Shown here piece after piece: positions 7,586 to 17,104 of a stretch of DNA of 38,028 bases. The position numbers were made by a program, and so were the translations under genes. Every line of letters starts with the position of its first letter. Position 1 is the stretch's first letter. A model generated the notes under the pieces. The model had not been told where the DNA came from. It ran no database searches and saw only the letters and a program-made list of their open reading frames with translations. Source of the DNA: SIAJ01 sp036266155 (GTDB lineage Bacteria; Planctomycetota; Planctomycetia; Gemmatales; Gemmataceae); contig DATANR010000308.1 of the NCBI GenBank assembly GCA_036266155.1, forward strand, positions 1-38,028. The letters are read 5' to 3'.

Positions 7586-8848
7586 ATGCGTCGCTTATTG
7601 AAGTGGGGATTAGTCTTCGCCTTTCTCTTCGGCGGCATCGCCGTGGCGGGCTTCTTCGGCCAGCAGTATCTCAAGGCCAAGTCGGTTCCGCGCTTCACGA
7701 CGGTCGAGGTCTCCACCGGCAAAATCGAAACGGTCGTCAATTCGACTGGGCCGATCAAGCCCGTGCGAACCTTCACCGTTGGCGCGCTTGTCTCAGGTCC
7801 GCTCAAGGACATTTTGGTCGGCTACAACGACATCGTGAAAAAGGACCAATTGCTGGCCCGGATTGATCCACTTCTTAACCAATCGACGCTGGACAAAGAG
7901 AACGCCAATTTGGCCACGCAACGAGCGGAACTGGCGCGCATCGTCGCTCAACTCACACAGGCCGAAAAGAACGAGGCGCGGGCGGTAAAACTGCAGAAGA
8001 CCAACAAGGATTACGTTTCCGATCAGGAAATGGATCAGCTTCATTTCGCCACGGTCGCGCTCGAAGCACAAAAAAACCTGGCCACGGCCAACATTCTGGC
8101 GGGTGAGGCGGGTGTCAAGTACGCGCAAAAGTACCTCGAATACACCGAGGTCCGTTCTCCCGTCGACGGGATTGTCATCGAGCGTAAAGTGGAGCCGGGC
8201 CAGTCGCTCGCGTCAACCTATCAAACGCCCGAGCTATTCATCATCGCGCCGGACCTCGACACCATGCACGTGTACGCCGCCGTCGACGAGGCCGACATCG
8301 GTCAAATCGAAGCGGCGCAGAAACAGAATCGCCCTGTCAAGTTCACGGTCGATGCACATCCCACCGAATTGTTCACCGGCAAGATCTACCAGATCCGGAT
8401 GAACGCGACAACAACGCAAAATGTCGTGACCTATCCGGTAATCGTCGAAGCAGCCAATCCGGGGTTGAAGCTCAAACCGCAAATGACCGCCAACGTCTCC
8501 TTCCAAACCGACGTCCGCGAGAATGTCACGCGCATCCCGATGGCGGCACTACGCTTCGTTCCAACCGATCATCTGGTGCGGGCGGAGGACAAGCATTACA
8601 TCGAACTCAAGCCCAAGAAGGATCCCAAGCAAGAGGAAGAAAAACTCTCCGCCGAGCGACGGGCCGAACAAGCCAAGGAACGCGCCAAGCGCGTCGTGTG
8701 GGTCGCCGAAGGCACCATGGTTGTCGCGGTGCCGGTGACCATCGGCCTTCAGGACGGTCAATTCGCGGAACTGGTCAGCGGCGACATCAAGCCGGGTCAG
8801 GCCCTCGTTACCGGATTCGAGGGGGAGGACGCTCGTGCGCGTCGCTGA
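7586..8848 (+). CDS. MacA-like periplasmic adaptor subunit (HlyD/RND family)
   Basis: It links the inner-membrane permease to the TolC-like channel. One N-terminal membrane anchor (about 5-27, WGLVFAFLFGGIAVAGFFG). Then come a first lipoyl half (VSGPLKDILVGYNDIVKKDQ), a helical hairpin (about 100-185), a second lipoyl half (YTEVRSPVDGIVIERKVEPG), a beta-barrel and a membrane-proximal domain, the standard MacA order. At 420 aa it is slightly long because of a strongly charged Lys/Glu/Arg-rich insert (about 337-368, PKKDPKQEEEKLSAERRAEQ) in the C-terminal domain. Its end overlaps the permease start by 14 bp. Confidence 0.9.
   Translation: MRRLLKWGLVFAFLFGGIAVAGFFGQQYLKAKSVPRFTTVEVSTGKIETVVNSTGPIKPVRTFTVGALVSGPLKDILVGYNDIVKKDQLLARIDPLLNQSTLDKENANLATQRAELARIVAQLTQAEKNEARAVKLQKTNKDYVSDQEMDQLHFATVALEAQKNLATANILAGEAGVKYAQKYLEYTEVRSPVDGIVIERKVEPGQSLASTYQTPELFIIAPDLDTMHVYAAVDEADIGQIEAAQKQNRPVKFTVDAHPTELFTGKIYQIRMNATTTQNVVTYPVIVEAANPGLKLKPQMTANVSFQTDVRENVTRIPMAALRFVPTDHLVRAEDKHYIELKPKKDPKQEEEKLSAERRAEQAKERAKRVVWVAEGTMVVAVPVTIGLQDGQFAELVSGDIKPGQALVTGFEGEDARARR
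8821..8828 (+). promoter_or_regulatory. Ribosome binding site for the macB-like gene
   Basis: GGGGGAGG lies 6 nt before a GTG at 8835, inside the last codons of the adaptor gene. This purine block decides the GTG start of the permease and its 14-bp overlap with the upstream gene. Confidence 0.65.
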
Positions 8849-10079
8849 TCTGGTTGTTCTGTCATTGCGGCAGCTTGCGAAGAACAAACTCCGCAGCGGG
8901 CTGACCGTTCTCGGCGTCGTCATCGGCATCGCGGCCGTCACGGTGATGGTGTCGATCGGCCAAGGCGGACAGACGCTCATTCAGAACGAATTCAAGAACC
9001 TCGGCTCGAACGTCATCATCGTCTTTCCCGCCCGCAAGGAGTCGGCGGGCGGCGTGCGCGAGGGCCCGGTGCAGACACTGACGGCCGACGACGCTCGCGC
9101 CATCGCCGACGAATGCCCGAGCGTCCGCGCCGCCAGCCCGCTCGTTGGCGCGCAAGGCCAGGTCGTGGGCGGCAACGCGAACTGGAAGCCAGCCCAGATG
9201 CAAGGCGTCGGGCCTGACTATCTCGAAGTCCGCAATTGGGTGATCGCGGCCGGCGAGTTCTTCACCGAACGCGATGTACAGTCCGCGAACAAAGTCTGCG
9301 TCATCGGCGACACCCTGCATCGCCGGCTCTTCCCCAGTCAGGACCCTATCGGCCAGCAAGTCCGCATCAAGAACATCCCGTTCACGATCGTCGGCGTTCT
9401 CGGCAAGAAGGGCGCCGACCTCGTCGGCAACGATCAGGACGACATCCTGCTGCTGCCCTATTCAACCGCCCGCAAGCGCTTGCAGGGGTCGCAGTTCGCC
9501 AACGTCGACGTCATCATGCTGTCGGCACGATCGGAAGCGCAGTCGGCCCAGGCGGTCAAGGAAGTCGAGACCCTGCTGGCCGAGCGCCACAAGATCCCGC
9601 CCGGCCGCAACAACGACTTCAACGTGGAAAACACCGTCGAGATCGCCCGCGTTTTCAACATTATCACCGGCGGCATGACGGCGATGCTGTCGTCGATCGC
9701 CGCGATCTCGTTGATCGTCGGCGGCGTTGGCATCATGAACATCATGCTGGTCTCGGTCACCGAACGGACACGTGAGATCGGCATCCGCATGGCGCTCGGC
9801 GCCCGGCCGCGCGACATCCTGCGGCAGTTCCTGGTCGAATCGATCGTGCTATCGGCCGTCGGCGGCCTGATCGGCCTCGGCCTCGGCGTCGCGGGCGCCG
9901 CTGGCGTGACATGGATCATCAATCAGGTCCTGCCATCCGCGAACTGGCCACTCGTCGTCTCAATTCCGGCAGCGCTGGTGGCGCTGGCGTTCGCGGCCGC
10001 AGTCGGCATGTTCTTCGGCTTCTATCCGGCGCGACGGGCGAGCAAGCTCGACCCGATCGAGGCGCTGCGGTTCGAGTAG
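8835..10079 (+). CDS. MacB-like ABC transporter permease (FtsX domain)
   Basis: Inner-membrane permease of the pump. The start is GTG. It has one transmembrane helix near the N-terminus (about 18-38, LTVLGVVIGIAAVTVMVSIG) and a large periplasmic MacB_PCD-type domain (about 40-265). Three C-terminal helices follow, with the FtsX signature RTREIGIRMALGARPRDILR (about 312-331). At 414 aa it is the normal size for a MacB permease without a fused ATPase. Substrate cannot be deduced: homologues export macrolides, peptides, lipoproteins or siderophores. It ends the operon; the long stem-loop at 10143-10209 follows. Confidence 0.92.
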   Translation: MRVADLVVLSLRQLAKNKLRSGLTVLGVVIGIAAVTVMVSIGQGGQTLIQNEFKNLGSNVIIVFPARKESAGGVREGPVQTLTADDARAIADECPSVRAASPLVGAQGQVVGGNANWKPAQMQGVGPDYLEVRNWVIAAGEFFTERDVQSANKVCVIGDTLHRRLFPSQDPIGQQVRIKNIPFTIVGVLGKKGADLVGNDQDDILLLPYSTARKRLQGSQFANVDVIMLSARSEAQSAQAVKEVETLLAERHKIPPGRNNDFNVENTVEIARVFNIITGGMTAMLSSIAAISLIVGGVGIMNIMLVSVTERTREIGIRMALGARPRDILRQFLVESIVLSAVGGLIGLGLGVAGAAGVTWIINQVLPSANWPLVVSIPAALVALAFAAAVGMFFGFYPARRASKLDPIEALRFE

Positions 10080-10142
10080 AAGCTCAGACGGACGCCGGAT
10101 TGAGTTGCGGCGCCAATTGCGTTTCGTTCGGAGAGTTGAGTT

Positions 10143-10209
10143 GGCGAGCGGAGCACGTAAGGTGCCCGATTAAGACATTATCGGGCACCTTACCGGTGCT
10201 CCGCTCGCC
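10143..10209. terminator. Very long stem-loop after the MacAB-type operon
   Basis: A 28-nt arm (10143-10170) pairs completely with 10180-10209 apart from a 2-nt bulge (CG), around a 9-nt loop (TAAGACATT). It begins GGCGAGCGGAGCAC on the left. No T-run follows, so it is not a canonical intrinsic terminator. It may act bidirectionally, protect the mRNA 3' end, or be a dispersed palindromic repeat. Confidence 0.6.
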
Positions 10210-10272
10210 GTCACGATTGCTTTCTTCTCGCGGCGAGAAGGCAATGAAGTGCTCGCAATCCCCTTGTCGCAT

Positions 10273-10281
10273 GGTATCCTG
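10273..10281 (+). promoter_or_regulatory. Candidate extended -10 promoter element (TGGTATCCT) for the first RHS gene
   Basis: TGGTATCCT resembles an extended -10 (TG-n-TAnnnT). It lies about 80 nt before the start at 10362. The 12-mer ATGGTATCCTGT recurs exactly on the minus strand at 31407-31396, in front of the kinase gene. No clear -35 was found. Confidence 0.3.
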
Positions 10282-10361
10282 TTACCAGCGACTTACCTCC
10301 GCCCCGTTCCGGCGCTGGTCTGCCGCTCCTTTCTTGAAGACTCGACAAACGGGAGCCGGTG

Positions 10362-13300
10362 ATGCCGACTCGCACGTGGGCCCGTTGGGGCCTGGATCGT
10401 TGTTTTTCGCCTGCCGCGACGAAGCGCCGCCGCGCCGTTCCGCTTCGGCTGGGAACGCTTGAAGAGCGATTGGTTCCAGCAACGTTCCGCTGGGTGAATC
10501 CCGCGGGCGGCGACTTTGCGACGGCGGCCAATTGGGAGGATCAGGCGGGTAATGCCGGCGTCCCCGGCGCGACGGACGACGCGATCATTTTGACCAACGG
10601 CGTCACCGTCACGTCCACCAGCGCGAATGCTGTCCACAATCTGACTTCCACGGCGACCCTTTCCATTACTGCCGGCACGTTGACTGCAGCGGCCGCCAAC
10701 CTCATCGGCCCCACGGACATCGCCGGCGGCGACTTGATCCTCGGCGGAGTGGGGACAGCTTCATCGCTATCGCTTTCGGCCGGCAGCCTGGGCGGGGCCG
10801 GCCGCGTCGATGTCGCCAGCGGCATGATTTGGACGGGCGGCACGGTCGCGGCGGACGTTCATGTCGCCGGTACGGCGACGCTCGACATGAGTGGCGCGAC
10901 TTTGAAGGCCCTCGACAACGCCACGCTGACCAACGACGGCACGGCGACGTGGGCCGGGGCGGGCGGGATCGAGTTTCGCCACAACGCGGCCATGGTGAAC
11001 GACGGCATCTTCCACGATCAGGCGGACCACGCGGTCACATTCACGGGCAGCGCAGGCGAGGCCGCCGTCTGGTACAACCCCGGTCAGTACATCAAGGAAG
11101 CGGGCGCGGGCATCACGGATATCGGCATTTCGTTTAACAACACGGGCACTTTGGAGGCTGATTCGGGAACGCTCAAACTCTCCGGCACCACGGTGCAGAT
11201 CAACGCATCCAGTCAATTGACGGCCGGATCCTGGGTCATCGGCGCCGGCGCGACGCTCGATGTCCCCGGGCAGTCGGTGTTCACAAACCAGGCCAGCATC
11301 ACTCTCGCGGGCGCCGGCGCTTCGTTCACGCCCATGAGTGGCATGACGGGGAACATTGGCAGCTTGACGCTGACCGACGGCGCGAATTTCACGGACCCGG
11401 TGACCTTCATCAACCTCGGACAATTGACCGTCGGCCCCGCATCGACGTTGAACGTCGCTTCGTTATTTCAAAATGCCGGCACGATCAAGATTGAAGTCGC
11501 CGGCCGACCGGCGAGCAATCAGTTCGGACGCATCATCAATTCGTCGGGGATGTCAATCTCGCTCGGTACGCTGGACGTGGCGATGTTGCCAGGCGCCGAC
11601 ACTCTCGCTTCCGACTCGTACACGCTGATCAGCGCTCCGAGCATCAGTGGAACATTTGACCTGATTCAACAAGAGGGTGCCGGTGCAACGTCGCCGTTCA
11701 ATGTCGTGACCACGGCCACGACCGTGACAGCGACGGCGAACGCGGACGTCACGAACCTCGCGGTTAGCGGTGTCATCGCACCGTTGGCCTCTGCTGGACC
11801 GGGCAACATGGTGACGGTGACCTGGACCACGACCAACACGTCCGCCGTGGCGACCACCGCGACGAGTTGGACCGACTCGGTGTACATTTCAACGTCTCCG
11901 ACATTCGATTCCACGGCAGTGTTGCTTGGCCGCTCAATTCACAGCGGTGCATTGGCAGGGAGCAGCTCATACCCCGGCAGTTTCACCGGTCCGCTCCCCG
12001 GGGTCGCGGCGGGTAATTACTACGTGTTCGTCCGCGTCGATGCCGATGGCGCCGTCGCCGATGTAGATCGAGCGGACAACTTCGCCGTGGCGGGCAGCAC
12101 TTTTTCCGTGACCGAACCGCCCAGCATCGCACTTGGGACGCCGACGAATGGCACAATCACGGCAGGCCAAAACCTGTGGTATCGCGTTGCTGCCCCCGGC
12201 GGAACGGGCTTGCAACTGAGCGCCGTGTTTGCTGCACCAGGTTCGGGCGAGTTGTATGTCGACTATCAAAAGCTGCCACAAGTTGACTCGGCCCTCGGAC
12301 AAGCCACCGACGCATCGAAGGCGACCGAAACAGTCATCCTGCCAACGACGCAAGGCGGGAATTACTATCTGCACGTTCGCGGCCTCGCCGGGGCGGGGGC
12401 CGGCCAGTCGTTCACGATTCAGGCGGACACGTTGGACTTTGCAATTACGAGTCTTGTCAACGCCCGCGGCAGCAACCAGGGCACGGCGACACTGACAGTC
12501 CACGGCGTCGGCTTTACGCCGAATACCAAGGTGACCCTCTTCCCTTCAGGTGGCGGCACGCCGCGAGCTCCCACGACGCTCCTATATGTTCAGAGCGATA
12601 CCATCTATGCCACCTTCAATTTGAAAGGCCTCGTCGCCGGCAGTTATGACGTAAGAGTGGACGATGGAACGCTCGCTGACACGAAAGCGAGCGGCTATGC
12701 GGTCACGAATCAGCCGGCCGGCATCTTGAGTTATCGTCTTGTGCAGCCGGACAACGTCAAGCAAGGGCAAGCTGGTCTTGCGACCATCGACTTTATCAAT
12801 AATGGCGGAACTGATATTCCGTCGCCGCTCTTGCTCCTTTCGGCAACAAACGGGGCCGCCCAGTTGCGCCTTCCCGAGCAATCGACATTCACGTCAAATG
12901 GTCTTTACGTCTTGCTCACGAGCACGGATGCCCCGGCCGGCATCATTCCGGCCGGGTATCAGGGCAGCATGCAAGTTGCGTTCTTGCCGCAGGTTTCTAC
13001 CGGCCAGACCGTGAACTTACAAATTGAAGAAGTGAATTCCGGCAAGCCGCTCGACTGGAGTATCTTCAAGAATTACCTGCGCCCGACGGCGATTCCGTTA
13101 GATGCCTGGAACGGCATCTACGCGAATTTTATTGCGATGGTCGGCAAGACCTCCGATAGCTATTTCACGGCCCTGCGCAACGCGGCAACGTATCTGGCCA
13201 CGGTGGGCACGCCGGAGCGCGATGCATCGGTCTTACTCGCGTACCTGATTCAACTCGCCGATGCGCCACAACCATCGCCGGTGTTCACAAGCGCGATTGA

Positions 13301-16300
13301 CGCCAGTTTCCCCTCCGCCGGATTATCGCTCGTTTTTCAACGCGATTTCCTGGAAACCGTTCACGGTCGCTATCGCGTCGGCCGTCTGGGCCGGGGTTGG
13401 GTCGACAACTGGGATATCAGTATCAGCGAGTTCAATCAAAATGAGATCATCCACGTCGGCGACACGGACTTTGAATTTATTCCGGCTGGCAATAACACCT
13501 TCAAAACGTCAGATGGCGACCGCGGCCTGTTGGTTCAACAAGGCAGTCAGTTCATCTGGACCGACGACAATGGCCAAATCACGGCGTTCCGTTCGGATGG
13601 TCAACTCGACTATCTCGAAGCGCCCAATGGCACGCGGATTACCGCGGGTTATGATGTACAGAACCATCTTATCAGCTTGACGCATTCCGATGGCCGAGCG
13701 CTGACGTTCACCTGGAATAAAACTGGACAATTTGCCTCGGTGACGGACTCTGTTGGCCGCGCGACCAAGTTGACGTTCGGCGGCGGTCTTCTGAAATCCG
13801 CCACCGACGCAAGCGGCACAACCAAGTACGCCTATCTTGGCGGTTCGCCAGGCCAAAAATATGCGATGGCTTCGATCACCTTGCCCGGAAATGTCAAAAC
13901 GACGTTCACCTATGATAAATTGGGTCGATTGATTGGTCGCAAAGTCGGCAAATTACAATCGGCCACGTACACGTATTTCCCGGGCGGCGGCAGCAAGATG
14001 GCCGATGCCTTCGGCGCCAGCACGACGATCTTGACCGATATTGACGGTCAGGTCGCGGCGATCCGCGATGGCGCCGGGGGTGGCATTCAGATTCGCTATC
14101 ACAATCAACTGCCGGTGCGCTTTGAGATGTCGACCGGACAGATTCTGACTTATACGCGCGATAGCGATGAGCGGATCACGGCAATCACAGATCCGCTCGG
14201 GAAGGTCATTCGTTACGGCTATTTGGACGGCTCTGACATCCCCATAAGTTCGACGGACGCCAATGGCTACACGACCAGTATGGTCCTCGATCCATCCAGC
14301 AATCCGCTCGCCATCACAAATCCGGCGAGCGCAACTAGCACTTTCGTTTACGACCCCACCGGCAAACTCGTTAATACGACGAACCGGCGCGGCAAACCGG
14401 TGAGTTTTCTGAGGAATCAGGATGGGCAGATCACGCGCATCGTCTACTCGGACGCCACCTACTCCAATTTCACTTACGATCCCCAGGGCAATCTCCTCAC
14501 CGCGACCAACGTGGCGGGGACGATTACATTGACGTATTTCCCGAATGACCTATTGCAGAAAATCGCTTATCCCGACGGCAAGTTCTTGGAGTTTACCTAC
14601 GACCTCGGCGGCCGACGCACGAGCAGCGTTGATCAGGATGGATTCACGTCCCGTTACACTTACGATGCGGCAGGCCGATTAACGGCGGTGCTCGACGGCA
14701 AGAACATCAAGCTCGTCAAGTACACGTATGACCTGGCCGGGCGATTGACGCGCAAGGACGACGCTAATGGCACCTTTGCAACCTACAGTTTTGACTCACT
14801 TGGCAGATTGCAAACAATTGCCAATCATGCCCCTGGAGGCACCGTCAATTCGCAGTTCGACTACGCGTACGATCAGTCCGGCCAATTATCGTCGATGACG
14901 ACGGGCGGCTTGACGACGACCTGTACGTACGATTTGACTGGTCAACTATTATCTGCAACGACGCCGACCCGTATGTTGACATACACGTATGACGCGAATG
15001 GCAATCGAACGTCGGTGACTGATAACGGCGTCACGACGACCTATGTTGTCAATCCACTGAATGAGACAACGGCAATTGGCAGTACGACTTTCGGCTACGA
15101 TGCCGACGGCAATCGCATTTCGATGACCGATGCGGGCGGCACGACGAATTACACTTGGAATGATCACAGCGAACTCACGGGCGTGACGTCGCTGACCGAC
15201 ACATTCGTTTATACGCGTGACGCGCTCGACCAGTTGCTGACGACGACGCACAACGGGCAAACGACCACCAATCTGAACGATCCGGTTGGACTTGGCAGCA
15301 TCGCGGCACAATACGATGGCACCAACCTGATCGCAAATTATTTGCAAGGAATTGGACTGGAAGCCAGGGCCGACTCGACTGGTAGTTTCAATTACTATGA
15401 TTTCGATCGACTCGGTTCCGTCGTGGGTTTAACGAACGCTACTGGGTCCTATGTCAACCAATATAGCTATTTGCCATTCGGCGAAACGGCGACCTTGGCG
15501 GCCGGAGTGGCCAATCCATTCACGTTTGTCGGCAAGTCGAACGTTACCGCGGATGGTAATGGATTATTCCGCATGAAAGCTCGGTATTTCGATGCGGTGG
15601 GCGGCGCTTTCGTGAGTAACGACCCGATCGGGACTCGAGGCGGCGATGCGAATTTGCGCCGGTATGTTCACAATAATCCCTTGATGATTGCCGACCCAAG
15701 TGGATTGGCGCCCGCAAGCAACCCCGACCCCAACTACCCCGTAATTGATCCCAACGCGGAGCCAGACGAACCCGAACCCTTCTCTGGCGATGCACCATAC
15801 GACCCTTGCAGCGATATCGATCAACGCTTGCAACAAGCCAAGGATGACTATCACGACGACTATCGCACCGCAAATAGCTTTTTCCGTCTGATCTTCCCGG
15901 GCGTTGCACAGGAATTGGCCGACGGGCTGCCGGACAAACAAAAGGAAATCGACGATCTGCAAGCGACCAAAGACAACTGCACGGAAAGGGAGAATCCCAA
16001 GAAAACTGATCCAAACAAGAACAACAAATCGGTCGACCAGAAGTTCTCATCGTCGCCAAAGGACAAGATCGCGGGAGTCAAGGGCACGCCCCGAACGGCG
16101 ACGCAACCAACCAAGGTCGGCAACTCGCCCAATCGACAGAATGGCCCCGCCGGCAAGGGCGGCAACGGCGGCCCGGTTGGCAAGAGTCGCGATGACGGAC
16201 GGAGAAGCTGGAACTCCGCCGGGACCACGCAATTGGGGTACTCGATTGATTTCCAGAATCCATCGACTGACCTGCCCGTGCACACCGTGCACATCGCGGA

Positions 16301-16982
16301 GCAACTCGATCCGGGCTTCGATCCGGCCACGTTCGAGATCGGAGAATTGGACCTCGGCTCATTGACCATCGCCGTGCCGGCTGGCCGAACTTCATACCAC
16401 ACGCGCGTCGATGCCCGGGAAACGTGGGGCGTGTTTGTTGATGTGACTGCCGGTTTAGACCTGAGCACTGGGCTGGCGACTTGGGATTTGATCGCGCTCG
16501 ACCCGGCGACGTTGGAAGTGCCCCTGGACCCGACGATCGGGATCCTCCCGCCGACCACGGCCGGCATGAACGGAACGGTCTATTACTCGGTGGGAGCGAG
16601 TTCGTCGCTTCCCGACGGGTCGACACTGTCCGCAGCCGCGACGACCACATTTGGCGGCAGCATGCCAATCACAACGGCCACGATCTCGAACGTCGTTGAT
16701 TCTGCACCGCCAACGGCCACGGTCAACCCGTTGCCCGCCAAGTCGCCGGCCAAGTTTGCCGTTTCGTGGACCGGCAGCGATACCGCGGGCATCGCGTTTT
16801 ACGACATTTACGTTTCAATCGACGGCGGTTCGTTTGCCCTGTGGGTGGCCGGGACGACTGACACCTCGGCTACCTACAAGGGCAAGGCGAAGCACACCTA
16901 CGGGTTCGCGGCCGTGGCCTACGACAACTTGGGCAACGCGCTGCCGCCGCCCACCGTGGCGCAAGCGACGACCCAGGTCTAA
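10362..16982 (+). CDS. Giant secreted YD/RHS-repeat protein, copy 1
   Basis: About 2206 aa. ATG at 10362 is preferred over the adjacent GTG at 10359 because GGGAG lies 6 nt before it. Residue numbers here count from 10359. Order of parts: N-terminal planctomycete motif LGTLEERLVPATFRWVNP (31-48); Gly/Thr/Ala-rich beta-repeat region (50-460); CARDB-like domain (about 465-585); pre-peptidase-like beta domain (590-690); IPT/TIG-like domain (691-785); DUF6531-like RHS entry (ASFPSAGLSLVFQRDF, about 981); about 13 YD repeats such as YTYDAAGRL (1180-1620); RHS core (FDRLGSVVG at 1682, ending DPSGL 1779-1783). A unique segment follows (1784-1958) with Cys1817 and Cys1874 bracketing predicted helices, then a conserved beta-rich C-terminus (1959-2207). 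Probably surface or secreted; the YD part should form a hollow shell. No nuclease or protease toxin motif was seen. Confidence 0.9.
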   Translation: MPTRTWARWGLDRCFSPAATKRRRAVPLRLGTLEERLVPATFRWVNPAGGDFATAANWEDQAGNAGVPGATDDAIILTNGVTVTSTSANAVHNLTSTATLSITAGTLTAAAANLIGPTDIAGGDLILGGVGTASSLSLSAGSLGGAGRVDVASGMIWTGGTVAADVHVAGTATLDMSGATLKALDNATLTNDGTATWAGAGGIEFRHNAAMVNDGIFHDQADHAVTFTGSAGEAAVWYNPGQYIKEAGAGITDIGISFNNTGTLEADSGTLKLSGTTVQINASSQLTAGSWVIGAGATLDVPGQSVFTNQASITLAGAGASFTPMSGMTGNIGSLTLTDGANFTDPVTFINLGQLTVGPASTLNVASLFQNAGTIKIEVAGRPASNQFGRIINSSGMSISLGTLDVAMLPGADTLASDSYTLISAPSISGTFDLIQQEGAGATSPFNVVTTATTVTATANADVTNLAVSGVIAPLASAGPGNMVTVTWTTTNTSAVATTATSWTDSVYISTSPTFDSTAVLLGRSIHSGALAGSSSYPGSFTGPLPGVAAGNYYVFVRVDADGAVADVDRADNFAVAGSTFSVTEPPSIALGTPTNGTITAGQNLWYRVAAPGGTGLQLSAVFAAPGSGELYVDYQKLPQVDSALGQATDASKATETVILPTTQGGNYYLHVRGLAGAGAGQSFTIQADTLDFAITSLVNARGSNQGTATLTVHGVGFTPNTKVTLFPSGGGTPRAPTTLLYVQSDTIYATFNLKGLVAGSYDVRVDDGTLADTKASGYAVTNQPAGILSYRLVQPDNVKQGQAGLATIDFINNGGTDIPSPLLLLSATNGAAQLRLPEQSTFTSNGLYVLLTSTDAPAGIIPAGYQGSMQVAFLPQVSTGQTVNLQIEEVNSGKPLDWSIFKNYLRPTAIPLDAWNGIYANFIAMVGKTSDSYFTALRNAATYLATVGTPERDASVLLAYLIQLADAPQPSPVFTSAIDASFPSAGLSLVFQRDFLETVHGRYRVGRLGRGWVDNWDISISEFNQNEIIHVGDTDFEFIPAGNNTFKTSDGDRGLLVQQGSQFIWTDDNGQITAFRSDGQLDYLEAPNGTRITAGYDVQNHLISLTHSDGRALTFTWNKTGQFASVTDSVGRATKLTFGGGLLKSATDASGTTKYAYLGGSPGQKYAMASITLPGNVKTTFTYDKLGRLIGRKVGKLQSATYTYFPGGGSKMADAFGASTTILTDIDGQVAAIRDGAGGGIQIRYHNQLPVRFEMSTGQILTYTRDSDERITAITDPLGKVIRYGYLDGSDIPISSTDANGYTTSMVLDPSSNPLAITNPASATSTFVYDPTGKLVNTTNRRGKPVSFLRNQDGQITRIVYSDATYSNFTYDPQGNLLTATNVAGTITLTYFPNDLLQKIAYPDGKFLEFTYDLGGRRTSSVDQDGFTSRYTYDAAGRLTAVLDGKNIKLVKYTYDLAGRLTRKDDANGTFATYSFDSLGRLQTIANHAPGGTVNSQFDYAYDQSGQLSSMTTGGLTTTCTYDLTGQLLSATTPTRMLTYTYDANGNRTSVTDNGVTTTYVVNPLNETTAIGSTTFGYDADGNRISMTDAGGTTNYTWNDHSELTGVTSLTDTFVYTRDALDQLLTTTHNGQTTTNLNDPVGLGSIAAQYDGTNLIANYLQGIGLEARADSTGSFNYYDFDRLGSVVGLTNATGSYVNQYSYLPFGETATLAAGVANPFTFVGKSNVTADGNGLFRMKARYFDAVGGAFVSNDPIGTRGGDANLRRYVHNNPLMIADPSGLAPASNPDPNYPVIDPNAEPDEPEPFSGDAPYDPCSDIDQRLQQAKDDYHDDYRTANSFFRLIFPGVAQELADGLPDKQKEIDDLQATKDNCTERENPKKTDPNKNNKSVDQKFSSSPKDKIAGVKGTPRTATQPTKVGNSPNRQNGPAGKGGNGGPVGKSRDDGRRSWNSAGTTQLGYSIDFQNPSTDLPVHTVHIAEQLDPGFDPATFEIGELDLGSLTIAVPAGRTSYHTRVDARETWGVFVDVTAGLDLSTGLATWDLIALDPATLEVPLDPTIGILPPTTAGMNGTVYYSVGASSSLPDGSTLSAAATTTFGGSMPITTATISNVVDSAPPTATVNPLPAKSPAKFAVSWTGSDTAGIAFYDIYVSIDGGSFALWVAGTTDTSATYKGKAKHTYGFAAVAYDNLGNALPPPTVAQATTQV

Positions 16983-16985
16983 TTG

Positions 16986-17014
16986 TTGGCGACCGTTTCG
17001 GACCGTGGTAGACT
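16986..17014 (+). promoter_or_regulatory. Candidate sigma-70-type promoter for the second RHS gene
   Basis: TTGGCG (16986-16991), a 17-nt spacer and TAGACT (17009-17014) match 8 of 12 consensus bases. The -10 is extended by TGG, giving TGGTAGACT, like three other sites in the window. It starts 4 bp after the stop of the first RHS gene and leaves a leader of roughly 85 nt. If real, the second copy has its own promoter. Confidence 0.3.
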
Positions 17015-17104
17015 ATGCGAAGCCGTCTTCGCACCGAACCATCGCCCCTTGCCTCTGCCGATTGACCGCTTCATCCTCGTGGACTCGCTTTGCTGGAGCC
17101 AGGA

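Noticed and set aside
13900..15260. DNA-level tandem repeats or CRISPR-like array in the RHS genes
   Set aside because: The periodicity is at protein level (YD repeats of about 20 residues with variable spacing); no identical DNA repeats with regular spacers occur here or elsewhere in the window.
15705..16230. Classical C-terminal RHS toxin with immunity gene
   Set aside because: The segment after the core lacks nuclease, deaminase or ADP-ribosyltransferase motifs, is followed by a conserved domain, and no small immunity-like gene follows either copy.
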